Shown here: piece by piece, positions 1 to 12,700 of the stretch
Position numbering within the stretch: position 1 is the first letter of the stretch
Layout of the letters: each line of letters begins with the position of its first letter
DNA from: Eublepharis macularius
Lineage: Eukaryota; Chordata; Lepidosauria; Squamata; Eublepharidae
Length of the DNA: 64,000 nucleotides
NCBI RefSeq assembly: GCF_028583425.1
Contig: NC_072791.1
Location: forward strand, 192,734,311 to 192,798,310
Reading direction: 5' to 3'
Program-made: the position numbers and the translations under genes
Notes under the pieces: generated by a model
The model's database searches: none
The model's input: the letters and a program-made list of their open reading frames with translations, nothing else
Told to the model about the DNA's origin: nothing

Positions 1-600
1 AGATCTACCTAGAATCCTACCCAGGTCTATTCAGCGGAGCTTACTCCCAGGAAAACGTTCTTAGGAGTGCTCAGGAAGTCTTTAATCATGTACAGCCCAA
101 TTCTAAGAAGAATTACTCCAGTCTAAGTCCATTGATTTCAGTGGGCTTAATGTGGAGTAACACTTTTTACGATTGAACTGGTAGATTATTCTCCTGCTCC
201 TCAGGCTCAGGCCTATCTTAGAGATGTAAATTCTGTTGTAGGACAAGGCATTTTAAAAAATTATTCTGCTACTATATATCTCAGTGATGTCTTTCAGAAG
301 CAAAAAGGTCCTAGAATTATGGGGGGAAATGGTACGTGATTTAAATGAAATAATTTTAATGACAGACATTTGAGGTAACAAAAGAAAAGGCCTTAAAAGA
401 AGATGATAGGAAAATATACTCTTCCCCCCCCAAATAATTAAAGAAGCATTGAAAATATAAAAAAGCCAAATAAAGGATGTTAAGAAACCATGTCCCTTTA
501 TGAGAAACAAAATAAATAAATATAAGTTTGGCGTCATCCCACTTTTTTACTGCCCAGTCACCTTATATAGTAATAATTTTAATTTTAAAATACTGTTTAC
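1..600. other. FAP intron 8 (partial)
   Basis: AT-rich intron without a recognised exon. Positions about 55-165 hold a degenerate copy of the hairpin MITE, around GATTTCAGTGGGCTTAATG. No further FAP exon was seen. Confidence 0.6.
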
Positions 601-721
601 CTTCATACACCCAGTCTGGAATTCCATTAAAGATCTCATTCTGTTTTCCATTAGTAGTTACTTGAATAGCAGGTTCTCTAGGATCTTGTTTCAGATATAT
701 ATTATTCTGATATACATATGC
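601..721 (-). CDS. FAP: FAP exon 8
   Basis: 121 nt, phase 0 to phase 1; acceptor CCTCACAG, donor GTAAAC. It encodes AYVYQNNIYLKQDPREPAIQ and FNGIPDWVYE. The length equals the human exon as I recall it. This exon separates FAP from DPP4 most clearly. Confidence 0.96.
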
Positions 722-3700
722 CTGTGAGGAAAAAAAAAATCAAAATTTCTGAGGCAATTACACAAGGCTCAGGTTAACTATATGGTCAAAGCACATATTT
801 AGTAGGTGATATTTTAGATATCTAATACAGGATTTGATTCAAACAGCCTTGTTTGTGAGCAGAAGTGCTTCCCACTTGTTCAGTGGAGGATGAGGAGAAT
901 CACAACTTACTCTCCTAAAATTGTCTCAATGATAAAACTGACACATTATACTAGGTCAAATGGCTCTGCCACCTCTGATAGAGTTGTAGAAAAATTGTCC
1001 GTGTTCATTATATACTGGAATGAGAAAGTACAGGGCTTTTCTTCTGGGAAAAGAAGTGGTGGAACTCAGTGGTACCATATGTGTGCATGCTCTGGAGACC
1101 GCAGGATGACATCACTTCCAGGAAGTGATGTCATTGTGAAGGGCGTGGCCACCCCCAGGAGTGCGCCTGCGATTAGAGTCTGCTCACCTCCCTGCCCCAG
1201 GCTGATTTGGGCCTGATCCTGGCACTTCTGGGCCCGTTTCGGCTATTTTGGGCTCATTCCAGCCGAATTTGGGCCTGAAGTGTTTCCCCGCCTGGCGGCA
1301 GCCTGATCCTAACCATTTTGGGCCCAATCCTGGCCATTTTGAGCCCATTTCAGCCCAATGTGGGCCTGAAATGGCCAGGATCAGGCCACTGCCTGGTGAG
1401 GGAGTGTTCCCCCACCTGGCAGAGGCCTGATCCTGGTCATTTCGGGCCTGATCCTGGCCGTTTGGGGCCCATTTTGGCCACTTTGGACCTGTTTTGGCCC
1501 ACTGTGGACCTGAAACGGCCAGGATCAGGCCACTGCTGGGCAGAGGAGTGTTCCCTTGCCTGGCAGCGGCCCAATCCTGGCCATTTATCTTTCCTTCCTG
1601 CTGATTATCTCAGATTTAGTGGAGAAGCAGAGAGGGTGGGTTAGGGATCATACCCAAACAGATGTTATCTGAGCAGTGGTTCAGATCTCCGAACTTCAGT
1701 GAGACACTGAAAATGTCCAGAATCTCAGTTTTCAGGAATGTAGTAAAGGAGTCCTATTGTCTTGGTTCTTGTACCTGAATCTGCCATATGCTGATCAAGT
1801 CACAGCATTAAAACCTAGCTTAACACTATCAAGATTCTGCTAAAGCACATGATTTATCTGCATACACAGTTCTAATGTGGCATAGCTCTATGCACCAGTG
1901 AAGTATTATCTTTAATGTTCAATATTTTTAAACACAATTGATGAACACAGATAAAAGGCCTGTTAAAATGATGTCTAAGCAAATATCAAAGGCAAATAAA
2001 TCACATCTAGATATCAAAAACGTAAGATTATTCAACACTTCATTAGCTTACTGACCAATTTATGTCCACTGGGTGACCAAGATATATATTGAATGTTGTG
2101 TGGAAGCTCATATTCTTTGGCAAAGACTCTACCAAAAGAGAAAAACAAGTTAGTACTTCCATAGTGAATGAAGCCCACTTATTTTAGTGTTTTAAAGCAA
2201 GGGCCTGAAATTTTGTAACTGTTAACATTCACATGTGAATATATAAAAATATTTCCCCACTTTTTGGATGACTGAATCCTGACAATCACATTTAGGTGAT
2301 TGTTAACATTCACACTAAATTTCTGAGTTATCAGCTATTCAAAAAAAATTATCTGGTATCATTAGCATTCTCGTGCATCCAATTTCGAACATTTACTTTT
2401 ATCACACACTCTTACTTACAGATGTATTCACACATGCACATCAATGCAGACATGCATATAAAACATATAAAAAATGAAAAGCAAGACCATGATTCACCCT
2501 AACTCAACCCTCCCACTCAACTTACAGACTGAATCTCTTTGTTTACACTGCAGTATATTTACTTAGAAAATTTTATATGCTTCCTCTATAGATACCTGTT
2601 TGAGGCAGCTCATACAGTAAAAACAGTGCAACAAAATCATAAAAACAACAATGTAAGAACTGCTAATAGTAAAACAAGCTACTAAAAACAAGCCAGTGGA
2701 TATAAAACCAGCATAATGTTGCACATCCTAAAATAGTATTCATCCTCTGGATGGGACCATAAAAAAGATGGAATCCTTCAGTAAAAAGCCTGGAAAAAAG
2801 TTATATTATATGTACACTGAGATTACTGTATCTCCATCTGTCATCTGACAAACACATGTCTGCCTACATTTTTTGTGGTGGTGGAAAGTGCTGTTAAATT
2901 GTAGCCGACTTGTGATAACATCTGCTGGGGTTTTCAAGGCAAGAGACTAACAGAAGTGGTTTGCCATTGTCTGCCTCTGCACAGCAACCCTGGTTTTCCT
3001 TCCAATTACGAACCAAGGCAAACCCTGCTCAGCTACCATGATCTGATGAGATCAGGTCTGCCTGGGCTATCCAGATCAGGGCACCTAAATTTTACCTCAG
3101 CTTTATTTTAAAAAATTCTAAATGTAAAATTTCCTCAATGTCATACCCACTTGATATTGCCCACCACACCCAAACAGCATGAGTCATGAAGACTAGAGAT
3201 AATGTCACTGATAAGCTACCTCAGTTTTCCTAAAAGTAAAATACTATGCTTCAAAGGAGTGTAAACAGAAGATTGAGCACTACACAAAAGTCATAGGGTT
3301 TCACTACAAAATAAAAAAAGTAATATCCTTACCCATGGATAAGATCATAAATGTGATAGGATGCTGTATAAGAGTACCTCCATAGCTGAAAAAAGTCACA
3401 TTGGAAAAAAAGGAATTATTACTGTGTCTGAAATACAATTGCTTCTTCTCAGATAGCGCTGGTGACATGCTGACATCACTTCCTGTCACACAGGAAATTA
3501 TGTTGGTGAATTGGGACACTACCCATCACTTCTCTCATTCTCCTCCTTATTTTTCTCCTACCACCCAGCTGAGCTGTGGTGGAAAAGACCCAATGGGGAC
3601 AAGGGTTCCCCTGCACCCAGAGGGAACCTAGCAAGCCAATTCTCAGACTTCTATAAAGGCCTGCAATCCTTCTAACGTTCCAGCTTCTTTTAAAAACAGA

Positions 3701-6700
3701 ATGCAAACAGCATTCATATCCTCATGAAATCAAAACGGCACTGTCTTAGGAACAATTCTTACATACGAAAGCTTCTGGAAATGTTTCCTAACAGTGCTGG
3801 TAGCTCCATGTATGAGGCCAGAAAGCGTTCAAAATGCTCACTACATAAACTGCCCAGTTTCCATTCTAGCACCATACCTTCCTGGGATTAGTAGGGAGAC
3901 TATATCCACTAAGTGGTACTCTACAGGATAATTTGCTCTTAACCCATTGTGCTGCCACTTCCACATTGTGGTGGTAACATCAGAATTTATTTCTTACATT
4001 CCTGATCTTCTTAGTATTGTGTTCTTGAACGTGTCAACATCACTCTAAAATAGCTACATTTGATAATCATGAGGACATTCACTGTTCTAAACTGAAGGTA
4101 AGGGAGGATATGAGAGGAATGCCTACTGGCAGATTTTCAATGACTTTGCAAGGGAAAAGGCAAGCAATTGGAACGATGCCATTCCTCCCTTTCCCCATAC
4201 TTCCTATAAAATTACTAAATACACCCCTAACTAGGATATGTGCATTCCTCTTGTATTTGGGGAATGTGCCCCAACAGCAGATAGCAATGTGTTCACTGTT
4301 TTCATACAAAAGGACCTCCAGCCAAAACCAGTATGAGGACAAAAGAAATTGGCCTCTGAGACCCCCTCCCCAACATATATATAATGGATTTCTTAGACAA
4401 AAAGAAGGACAATTAAAGAATCTTTTGTGGCCACTCCTTTTCCACCTTAATTCCTTGTGTTTCCATATACCCAATCCCCCCCCCGAATTCTTTATGGATT
4501 CCCACTTGCAAAAGACACCAATCTTACCTAAACAATAAATACATATTTTACCTTAGAGTAATTGCTTTCCAACAACATAAAATTCTGGTCATCAGACAAT
4601 GCATAGTTTGTGGCTTTCACTTTGCTCTGAAAGGTTAAGATGTCAATTAGAATCCTATATCTGGGCGTCCTTTCAATTAAATCCCATTCCATTCATTTAC
4701 TGTAAAAGCCATTTGTAATACATACAAGGGTGCTGTTAGTCAAGAGAGTGACAGACTGCCCAGATTCAACATTGTAAAGAATCACATCATCTTCTGCAGT
4801 CTGGTGGAGATACTCATTTCCTTAAGAAGGAGAATAAAAACTCTGCTTTAATTACACATTACACATAACCGCAATGCAGTTTCACAGTGTATACCCAACA
4901 GCATGTGGACTTTGTGAAGCAAAATATTCCTTCCTACTCCACTCTCTAGTGCTGCTCACTTATTCCCCCCCCCCCCAATATTTTGTTCAGTCGACTCTTG
5001 AGAACAGCATGGGAGCAAGTGGGGTATGTGGTAGAAGCGGAAAATAGGCAGAAATCACCACCACCAATTACTGAAGATTTGTGTTATTAAGTCATCAAAA
5101 GTACATGGTCAGATACATGCCAATGTAATTTTGATACTGTAATTCCAAAGGGTACAAAATGACACAATAAGAACCATAGGGAATGAGGAAGCTAACATTG
5201 GCTAGAAAGGAATCTATGCACTGCTGTGCAGATAGGGGTTCCCAGGAAAAAACCACTGGCCTCCTTTTTCAGAGAAGCCATTAAGAGAGGAGATATTCTC
5301 CACTCATCCCGTATTTCACACAACAAGTCTTTTTTTAAAAGCAACTGCACAGTGCAATCCTAAGCAAAGGGACACCCTTTTATTGAAGTCAATAAGCTTA
5401 GAAAGGTTTAACTAACTGTGTTTAGGATTGCGCTACTAGACACTAATTTCTTATAAAAATTAAAAGGGTGTATGTATAAATATGCATGCCAAAAGTAAAA
5501 ATACTTTTGCTTCTGAAAAAAAGTGACTGATTTATCTCTGTGGATAACATTGGTAAATCATAACAAGATTTTTTAAAAGAATAAATACTCTTAAAATACA
5601 TTAGGGGTTTTGCAATTTAACCTGGATTGCATTGAAAAATGATTTGCTGAGGATGTTTCTCTCCTCAGTTTCTTTGTGCCCCCCCATCTGAAACTTCACC
5701 CCTGCACTTTTTCCATTTGGCACTAATAGAAACCATCGAGGATGGTGCTGCCTAGAGCTGCAGGACAACTCTTACGTGTAACAGGAACACAAGGGGTTTT
5801 TTTTTCAAGCTCTTCATTCAGCTTTCTCTATAATATCCTAGATTGCATGTGAAGGATGGTTTGAACATGGGGTGCCATTCAGATATGGTGGCTAGATGCT
5901 CTGATGGACTGCACTTAACAGCACGCTTCCGAAGTGCAGTAAAATCAGAGAGCTGGGAGGGGATGGGTTAACTATTCCCTAGAATGGAGAGCTTGAGTGA
6001 CAGGCTGCTTCCTCTTCTCTGATTGGTCGAGAACCAGTCTAAAGGCAGTCAGTTGGTTTTCTGACAGGATTTTGGAGTCAGAGAATCTGACAAGAAAAGT
6101 CAAACAGATTCACCTTTAAAGTGAAGGGAGAAGACTCCTTTGCCTTAACGGTAGTATTACTGAACTTAGACATTAGACACATACACTTACCTGAAACCCA
6201 GTAAGGAGAATACGTTTTGTACTGATAATCTCCGTTTAGATATTCTTCTAAGGTTAAAGAGTGAAGATCATCTTCTTGATTGTGTTGAACTTTAGAAGTA
6301 GGACAGAGGAGAGAACATCAGTAGCAATGCATAGAAGAAGGGAAAAATGATTACTCAAAGGCCTTTCCCCCCCACCCCGCCCCACTGAATAGGCCAGGAC
6401 TGAAGTCACAATTAGAGACGGGCACGAACTGCATTACGAACTTCAAAAACCCACAAAATTGGTGATCGCGCAATCGCGATCTGGTGGTTCGTGATTTCCA
6501 TGGCCAATGAACCAGCGTTCGGGAGATGCCTGGTTCGGTGCGTTCAGCCACGGTTCGGGAAGCCAGACAGTCAGGCACCAGCAATCAATTCCCCTGGCAA
6601 CAGAGCTGGGGGAACTCTGTCTGCACTCCTTCTGTCACCCTGGAAACCTGAATGGAAGCCCAGTTTACCTTGATCGACAGGTCTTCCTTCCGACCACAGA

Positions 6701-9700
6701 GCTGCAAAGCAGTTACAAGTTGGGAGAAGACACCCAGGGGAGGGAGGGGGAAAGGGGTGTTCTGTAGCCATGGGCACTCCAATCTCATCCCTGCAAAACC
6801 TGATAGGCAGCTCTGACGGTCAAACACAGACCTCCTGCGTTGCTCAATGGGACCTGTGCTTATAAATAGCCGTGGGCTCCCAGGCTGGGTTTCACTTTCA
6901 GCGAGCAATGGAGTGGGACAGAGCTCTTGCTTGCCACTTGCTAGCCTTTGGGGAGAGAGACTGAGAGTATAATTGAGCTTGGATTTTGTGCAAAAGACTC
7001 CCCGGGAATATGGGCTCTCTAAGTGCCACGGGGGCTGTTCCGCACCCAACGAACCACGAACCGTGAACCGGTTCAGCAATGGAAAATGTTTGTTGCGGTT
7101 TGCGATCTCGGGATTGTCACCGGCACTGAACCACGAACCACTGGTTCATTAATTTTTTTTGGTTCGTGCCCATGTCTAGTCACAATTCACAGTATTGATG
7201 AAAGTAGTATATCTCTCTCAGATTAGTGAAATCACATCGAAAGACGGCATGCCAGGAGAATTGTTCTAACATCTCATTTCACACAGGATCGGTGCCCTGC
7301 AGTCTAGCTGATGTTTGTGAAGATCAGGGGTGCCAGCTGCCATTTTGACAGAAGGGATGGGAGCTCTCAATTCCATTTGACATTCATTTAAATAATTTGT
7401 ATGCTTGGACCCTAAAGGGGTTAACAACACTAATAAAAATCCTGACTATAACATCACCCATCATAAAAATGTCCTTGGAAGGATTTAACTAGCAGTATAC
7501 TATGCTAAACACTTTCCTTATGTACCTCACTATTAAACCTACAGAGACAAAGCATTTAATGCATAATGAACTGTATACTTCTGGCACTGTACTTATTTTT
7601 AGAACAGATGTGCATGCTACAGTGAACACCCAAATTTTGGTGAACATTTGGGTCAATAGATCCAGAGGAGTTAGCCGTGTTAGTCTGTAGTAGCAACATC
7701 AAAAAGAGTCCAGTAGCACCTTTAAGACTAACCAATTTTATTGTAGCATAAGCTTTCGAGAATCAAGTTCTCTTCGTCAGATGCATAGTACAGAAACTGG
7801 TCAAAACTCCTCTTCTATATTTGACCAGTTTCTGTACTATGCATCTGACGAAGAGAACTTGATTCTCGAAAGCTTATGCTACAATAAAATTGGTTAGTCT
7901 TAAAGGTGCTACTGGACTCTTTTTGATTTGGGTCAATGTTTGTGACTAAATCATTTTTTTAAATGGCCGAACTCAGAGATAAATTGGGGAATGTTAACAG
8001 TCACCAAATCTCAGCCTTCTTTGCTGCACGCTGCCAAGTGTGAAACGTGTGTCTATTTTCAGATGTTCCTAAAATGTCTAGGATTGTCAAATTCAAGTTT
8101 AACATCAAAAATGCAATATTTCATACATTCATTGTGCTTTATAGAAAACGTTAAGCTCTATTGTCCCTGAAACCACCATGTCATGCCATCTTTATTTTCC
8201 TTTGCAGTGTTTGTCTTCTTTAGATGCAGAGGAGTTAGCCGTGTTAGTCTGTGGTAGCAAAATCAAAAAGAGTCCAGTAGCACCTTTAAGACTAACCAAT
8301 TTTTTTTTATATATAATTTTTTATTTTCAATATCTAACATACAACTACTACATACATACATACCCTACAGAACAGTAACTACAAAAGACTACAATAACAC
8401 AAGGGATAGGAAAGAGGAGAGAGAAAAAAGAGAGGGAGGGAGGGATGGAAAAAAGGGGAAGGTACCCTACAAACACTAAACACTAAACACTACATTTCTG
8501 TTTTCCCTTCATACTGCCATTATTCAAAAGTTAAAGCTTTATATTATATTGATGGAGTGGTTGACCTTACTAAATGCAAATTACAATTTAATTTCAAGTT
8601 AAATTTTTCTTCCCCTCCTGGGTCCCGGACGGAGTTCTCTCTGCGCAACTGCAGCCGCAGTGCTCGTTTCCTCCCCCTCCCTCTCAGACTTCTCCTTTTC
8701 GTCTTGCTTGGTGCACTGGAATTCTGGGTTCCTGTCCTCAAAATCCCTTAGTTGATCTTCTGATAATATCTTAAAGGCTTGATCTTTATGGCTGAACCAG
8801 ATTCCTTCCGGAAATAACCATTTGTACTTTATTCCACGTTCTCTCAGAAGAGCTGCGAACTTTTTATACTTAAAACGTCTTTTCCGGACTAGAAATGGGA
8901 CGTCTTTCAATATCTTAATTTTGTTGCCCAAGAAGTCCAAATCCGCATTGTATGAATTGTATAGGATAGTGTCCCGGATCCTCTTAGATGAAAAATCGAT
9001 GATGATCTCGCGCGGCAACTGACGCTTCATTGCATACTTTGAAGTAGCCCAACGGGCTTCCAAAATGGCGCTTTTAACTTCTTCTTTAGTTGCCCTCGCG
9101 GGTGTCGCCAATAGTTCAGAGACAAGACCCCGTAAGTCCTCGTTTTCCTCCTCTTTCACATTCTGGAGGCGCAAAATTGTCTGTGTTCGTTCCACTTGTA
9201 GCCCGATCAACTGATTCTCCACCAGTTTAAGCTCTTTATTCGTAGCCTTCACGAGTGACGCACTTTCCCGAGCAGACTTCTCTGCCCCCCCGCTACTTCC
9301 TTGATGGTTTTCACTTCGCTCTCAATTAAGCCCACCCTTTGATCTGTTTCATTCAGCTTGTCAACAAAGGGTTTTATAGCTTCACCAACTGCCCTCCGTA
9401 CAATTTCCTCCAGCGATTCTCCCTTTAAGGCAGCCGAAACTGACTTGCCAAGGGCAGGACTTTGTTTTTTTGTTGCCATTTTGGGGGGGGGGGCGCCAAC
9501 CAAATTTTGAGACTCAGCAAAGGGGAAGAGTGAGCCTTCTTAGCTTCAGATCTCACCTCTCCTTCACGTACGCTTGTAATAACAGAAGGAATTCGCTTAC
9601 TTGTAGGCTCTCGCCTAGTTCTGCTCTTTGCCGTTTCTCATGGCCCGGCAGCACTCGAGGCGCCGCGCACGTCCGCTGGCCTCCGTAGGGACAAACGGGC

Positions 9701-12700
9701 AATTAACCCCCCGCATTGATTCCAGGGGGCTCTTCCCGCAGCGTCCCGGACCCAGCCTCCCTCACTGGGAGTTTTGGGGGCTAATCTTCGCAGATCAGCC
9801 GCCCGGACAGGGTGCTCGGCCGCTTCCTCTCGAGCCAGCGAAGAGGAGCGTCCGACATGGCGGAGAAAATGAAACCGACCAAGACTAACCAATTTTATTG
9901 TAGCATAAGCTTTCGAGAATCAAGTTCTCTTCGTCAGATGCCTGATACAGATATCTGTATCAGGCATCTGACGAAGAGAACTTGATTCTCGAAAGCTTAT
10001 GCTGCAATAAAATTGGTTAGTCTTAAAGGTGCTACTGGACTCTTTTTGATTTTGTCTTTTTTAGAGTACATTCACTATAACACACTTAAGAAAAATTGGA
10101 AAGTGAATTGTTGAAAAATACAAGGTTGGATTCTGTGATCTGTGTGTGCAAGGATCATAGGATCTTCCCCATGCTCCTCTCCCCTTCACGCAGCCACTTC
10201 CAATTGCAGGAAAGGTACAGCAATCAGATGGCTGCAGAAGACAGAGATAAGGAAGCGTAACTGCTCCTTTTCTTTTTCTTCCATGAGTAGGAATAAATTT
10301 TGGGGGGATAAAAAATGTCTCTGGGAAGGAAAGATGGGGAAGATCCCAGACCAGCAGTTTTTTCTGCTGACAGTTTGTGGGATCCAAGCCACAACTTGCA
10401 CAATCTTCAGTTGAATGTTTACTTATCATTTTGCAGTTGCTGTTTTATGTTTAGATGTTAAATTATGCTAATACTTGCTGGGTGACTTGGACAAGCCCCG
10501 TGGCGCAGAGTGGTAAGCTGCAGTACTGCAGCCCAAGCTCTGACCTGAGTTCGATCCTGGCGGAAGCTGGGTTCAGATAGCCAGCTCAAGATTGACTCAG
10601 CCTTCCATCCTTTCAAGGTCGGTAAAATGAGTACCCAGGTTAAGTGTAGATGTAAAGTGTAGATGACTGGGGAAGTGTAGATGACTGGGGAAGGCAATGG
10701 CAAACCACCCCGTAAAAAGTCTTCCAAGAAAACGTCGTGATGCAACATCCCCCCATGGGTCAGCAATGACTTGGTGCTTGCACAGGGGACTACCTTTACC
10801 TTTTTTAACCTAACTTCCCCACTAGAGTTATGACTTTCCTGCCCATAATACTATACATGTTTGCATCAACATAATACAGATATATAGGTAGCAAGGTTTT
10901 TAGTTTGGTCATGTTCAAGACTGATTTTTTTAAAAAAATTTGTGAGGTTTTTATTTTTTTAAGAAAATAATCCTTGGAAGGCTCAAGTAAGCTAAGTGAC
11001 GTAAGTTTATAAAATTATGAGAACATTTTAATTTGAGCCCAGTGAAGCTGATAACTACTTTGGATTGTCAAAAGAGCCCAGAAAGACTGGCACATTGTTT
11101 TGTGCTACCATCAAGAATATTAACATGCTGATTAGAAAATAAATTTGCCCAAAATAGAAATCTGTCAGTGGAAGAAAACCTACATACACATTCAAGTTGC
11201 TCTCATTCACCCACATCACACCCCCTAAAAAAAAGCGATGTGAATAAGTCTTATTTCACAATCACAGGGTCACTGAGTCACACATTTACCACAAGGACTA
11301 TTATAAACTCAATGGCTCGTTGAACACTAAAAACACAAGAATTATGATGAAGTATGAAAGTTATTCCTTCGTACTTTTGCCCAGACAATCATTTGAGACC
11401 TTCATAATCTCCCTTGGGCCATGAGACCCAATAAACAAAACTAAATATTTAAAATAATACAAAAAAAGCATTCTCAGTAGTTTGCCTGCAGGCTGTCAGG
11501 TCTTCAGGATCAAAAATCAACTAGATGTCACCCCCCACCCGCCAAGGTCACAAGTGAGCAGGTGTGGTGCGGTAGCTAGAATGCCAAACTACAATCCGGG
11601 AGACCCAGGTTTGAATCCCCACTCTGCAGGGAAGTCTGCTGGGTGACTTGGACAAGTCGTATACTCCCACTTCACAGGGCTGTTGTGAGGATAAAGTGGA
11701 GGACATAAGAATGATATAAGCTGCTTTGGGGCCCCACTGGAGAGAACGGTATAAATGAAATTAAGGTATAAATGAAATTAGGGAATAAATGAAATTAATT
11801 AACAGTAAATAGTGTTGTCTAGCTTTTGCCACCAGCCGCTGGCATTAAGTGGCATACCACTTCTGAATATGGCAGTTCCACAAGTTCAAAGTTATAGATG
11901 GACATATTCTTTGTGACTCTTCTAGCCCCCTCTAAAGCCATGTAAGCAAGCGAACACTGCAGCAAGTTCTTATGTTATGTGATGATCTACTTTGTACGTA
12001 CAATTGTGCATGATGATGTTCACATGTTCAGTTTCATAAGTGTTGGAAGAGGAGGATCCAACCAGGGTTGGATCGACAGGGCAGGCGGGGGGTAGCCAGC
12101 CGTCGAGAGTGCATGGGTGGCAGCACGGGGGGCTGGGAGGCTGCCCGTGCCATTCACCTGCCCCGCAGGACAGGGGGCGGCCAGCATGCTGCGGCCAGCC
12201 GCCCCCTGTCCTGCGGAGCTTGCTGCGGCCGGCCACCCCCTGTCTTGTGGAGCAGGCGAATAGCGTGGGCGGCTTTCCAGCCACCCGTGCTGCCTCTGCC
12301 AACTCTGCGGCACTCCAGGGCAGCCAGTGAGCCATGTGGGTGGCATGCTTCTCCCTGTGTGATGATGTCACGGAAGTGACGTCATCACACAGTGCTGGGA
12401 GCACGTGCGCACAGCGCACGCACACACAGCACGAGGCGCAGGTCTTGGGTTGCCCTGGGCGCTGGCAACCCTAGATCCAGTCCTGGATCCAGCATTGTCT
12501 CTCTCCTCAGGTTTTAGAGGGGGAGAAACCAAAGAGTTAGAAAGATAGAGAGGTCAGGGCACTCTGTTTACTGTTTATTATTGTTTACTGCTCTGACTGT
12601 CCTTTAATATGCAGACTGCTATTCTCAGGATTTCCTCCTGACTTTCCCCCTCTCACTCCTTCTCTTCCTGGCTTTTGTTCCGGGCAACACCTCTCTCCTT

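Larger units (their letters stand above)
8225..10050. mobile_element. Second palindromic repeat, split by an L1 insertion
   Basis: Same arms as the copy at 7658, with centre at about 9951-9962 (GATATCTGTATC region). Flanking duplication TTTGTCTTCTTTAGA at 8210-8224 and TTTGTCTTTTTTAGA at 10051-10065 (one mismatch). The left arm is interrupted by an ORF1-only L1 at 8304-9880. Confidence 0.78.

Noticed and set aside
4110..4538. 142-codon plus-strand open frame in FAP intron 5
   Set aside because: No family resemblance, overlaps an open frame on the other strand, and lies in plain intron sequence between exons 5 and 6.
11970..12425. 151-codon minus-strand and 103-codon plus-strand open frames
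   Set aside because: GC-rich transposon interior with a palindromic arm; no conserved motif or splice context.
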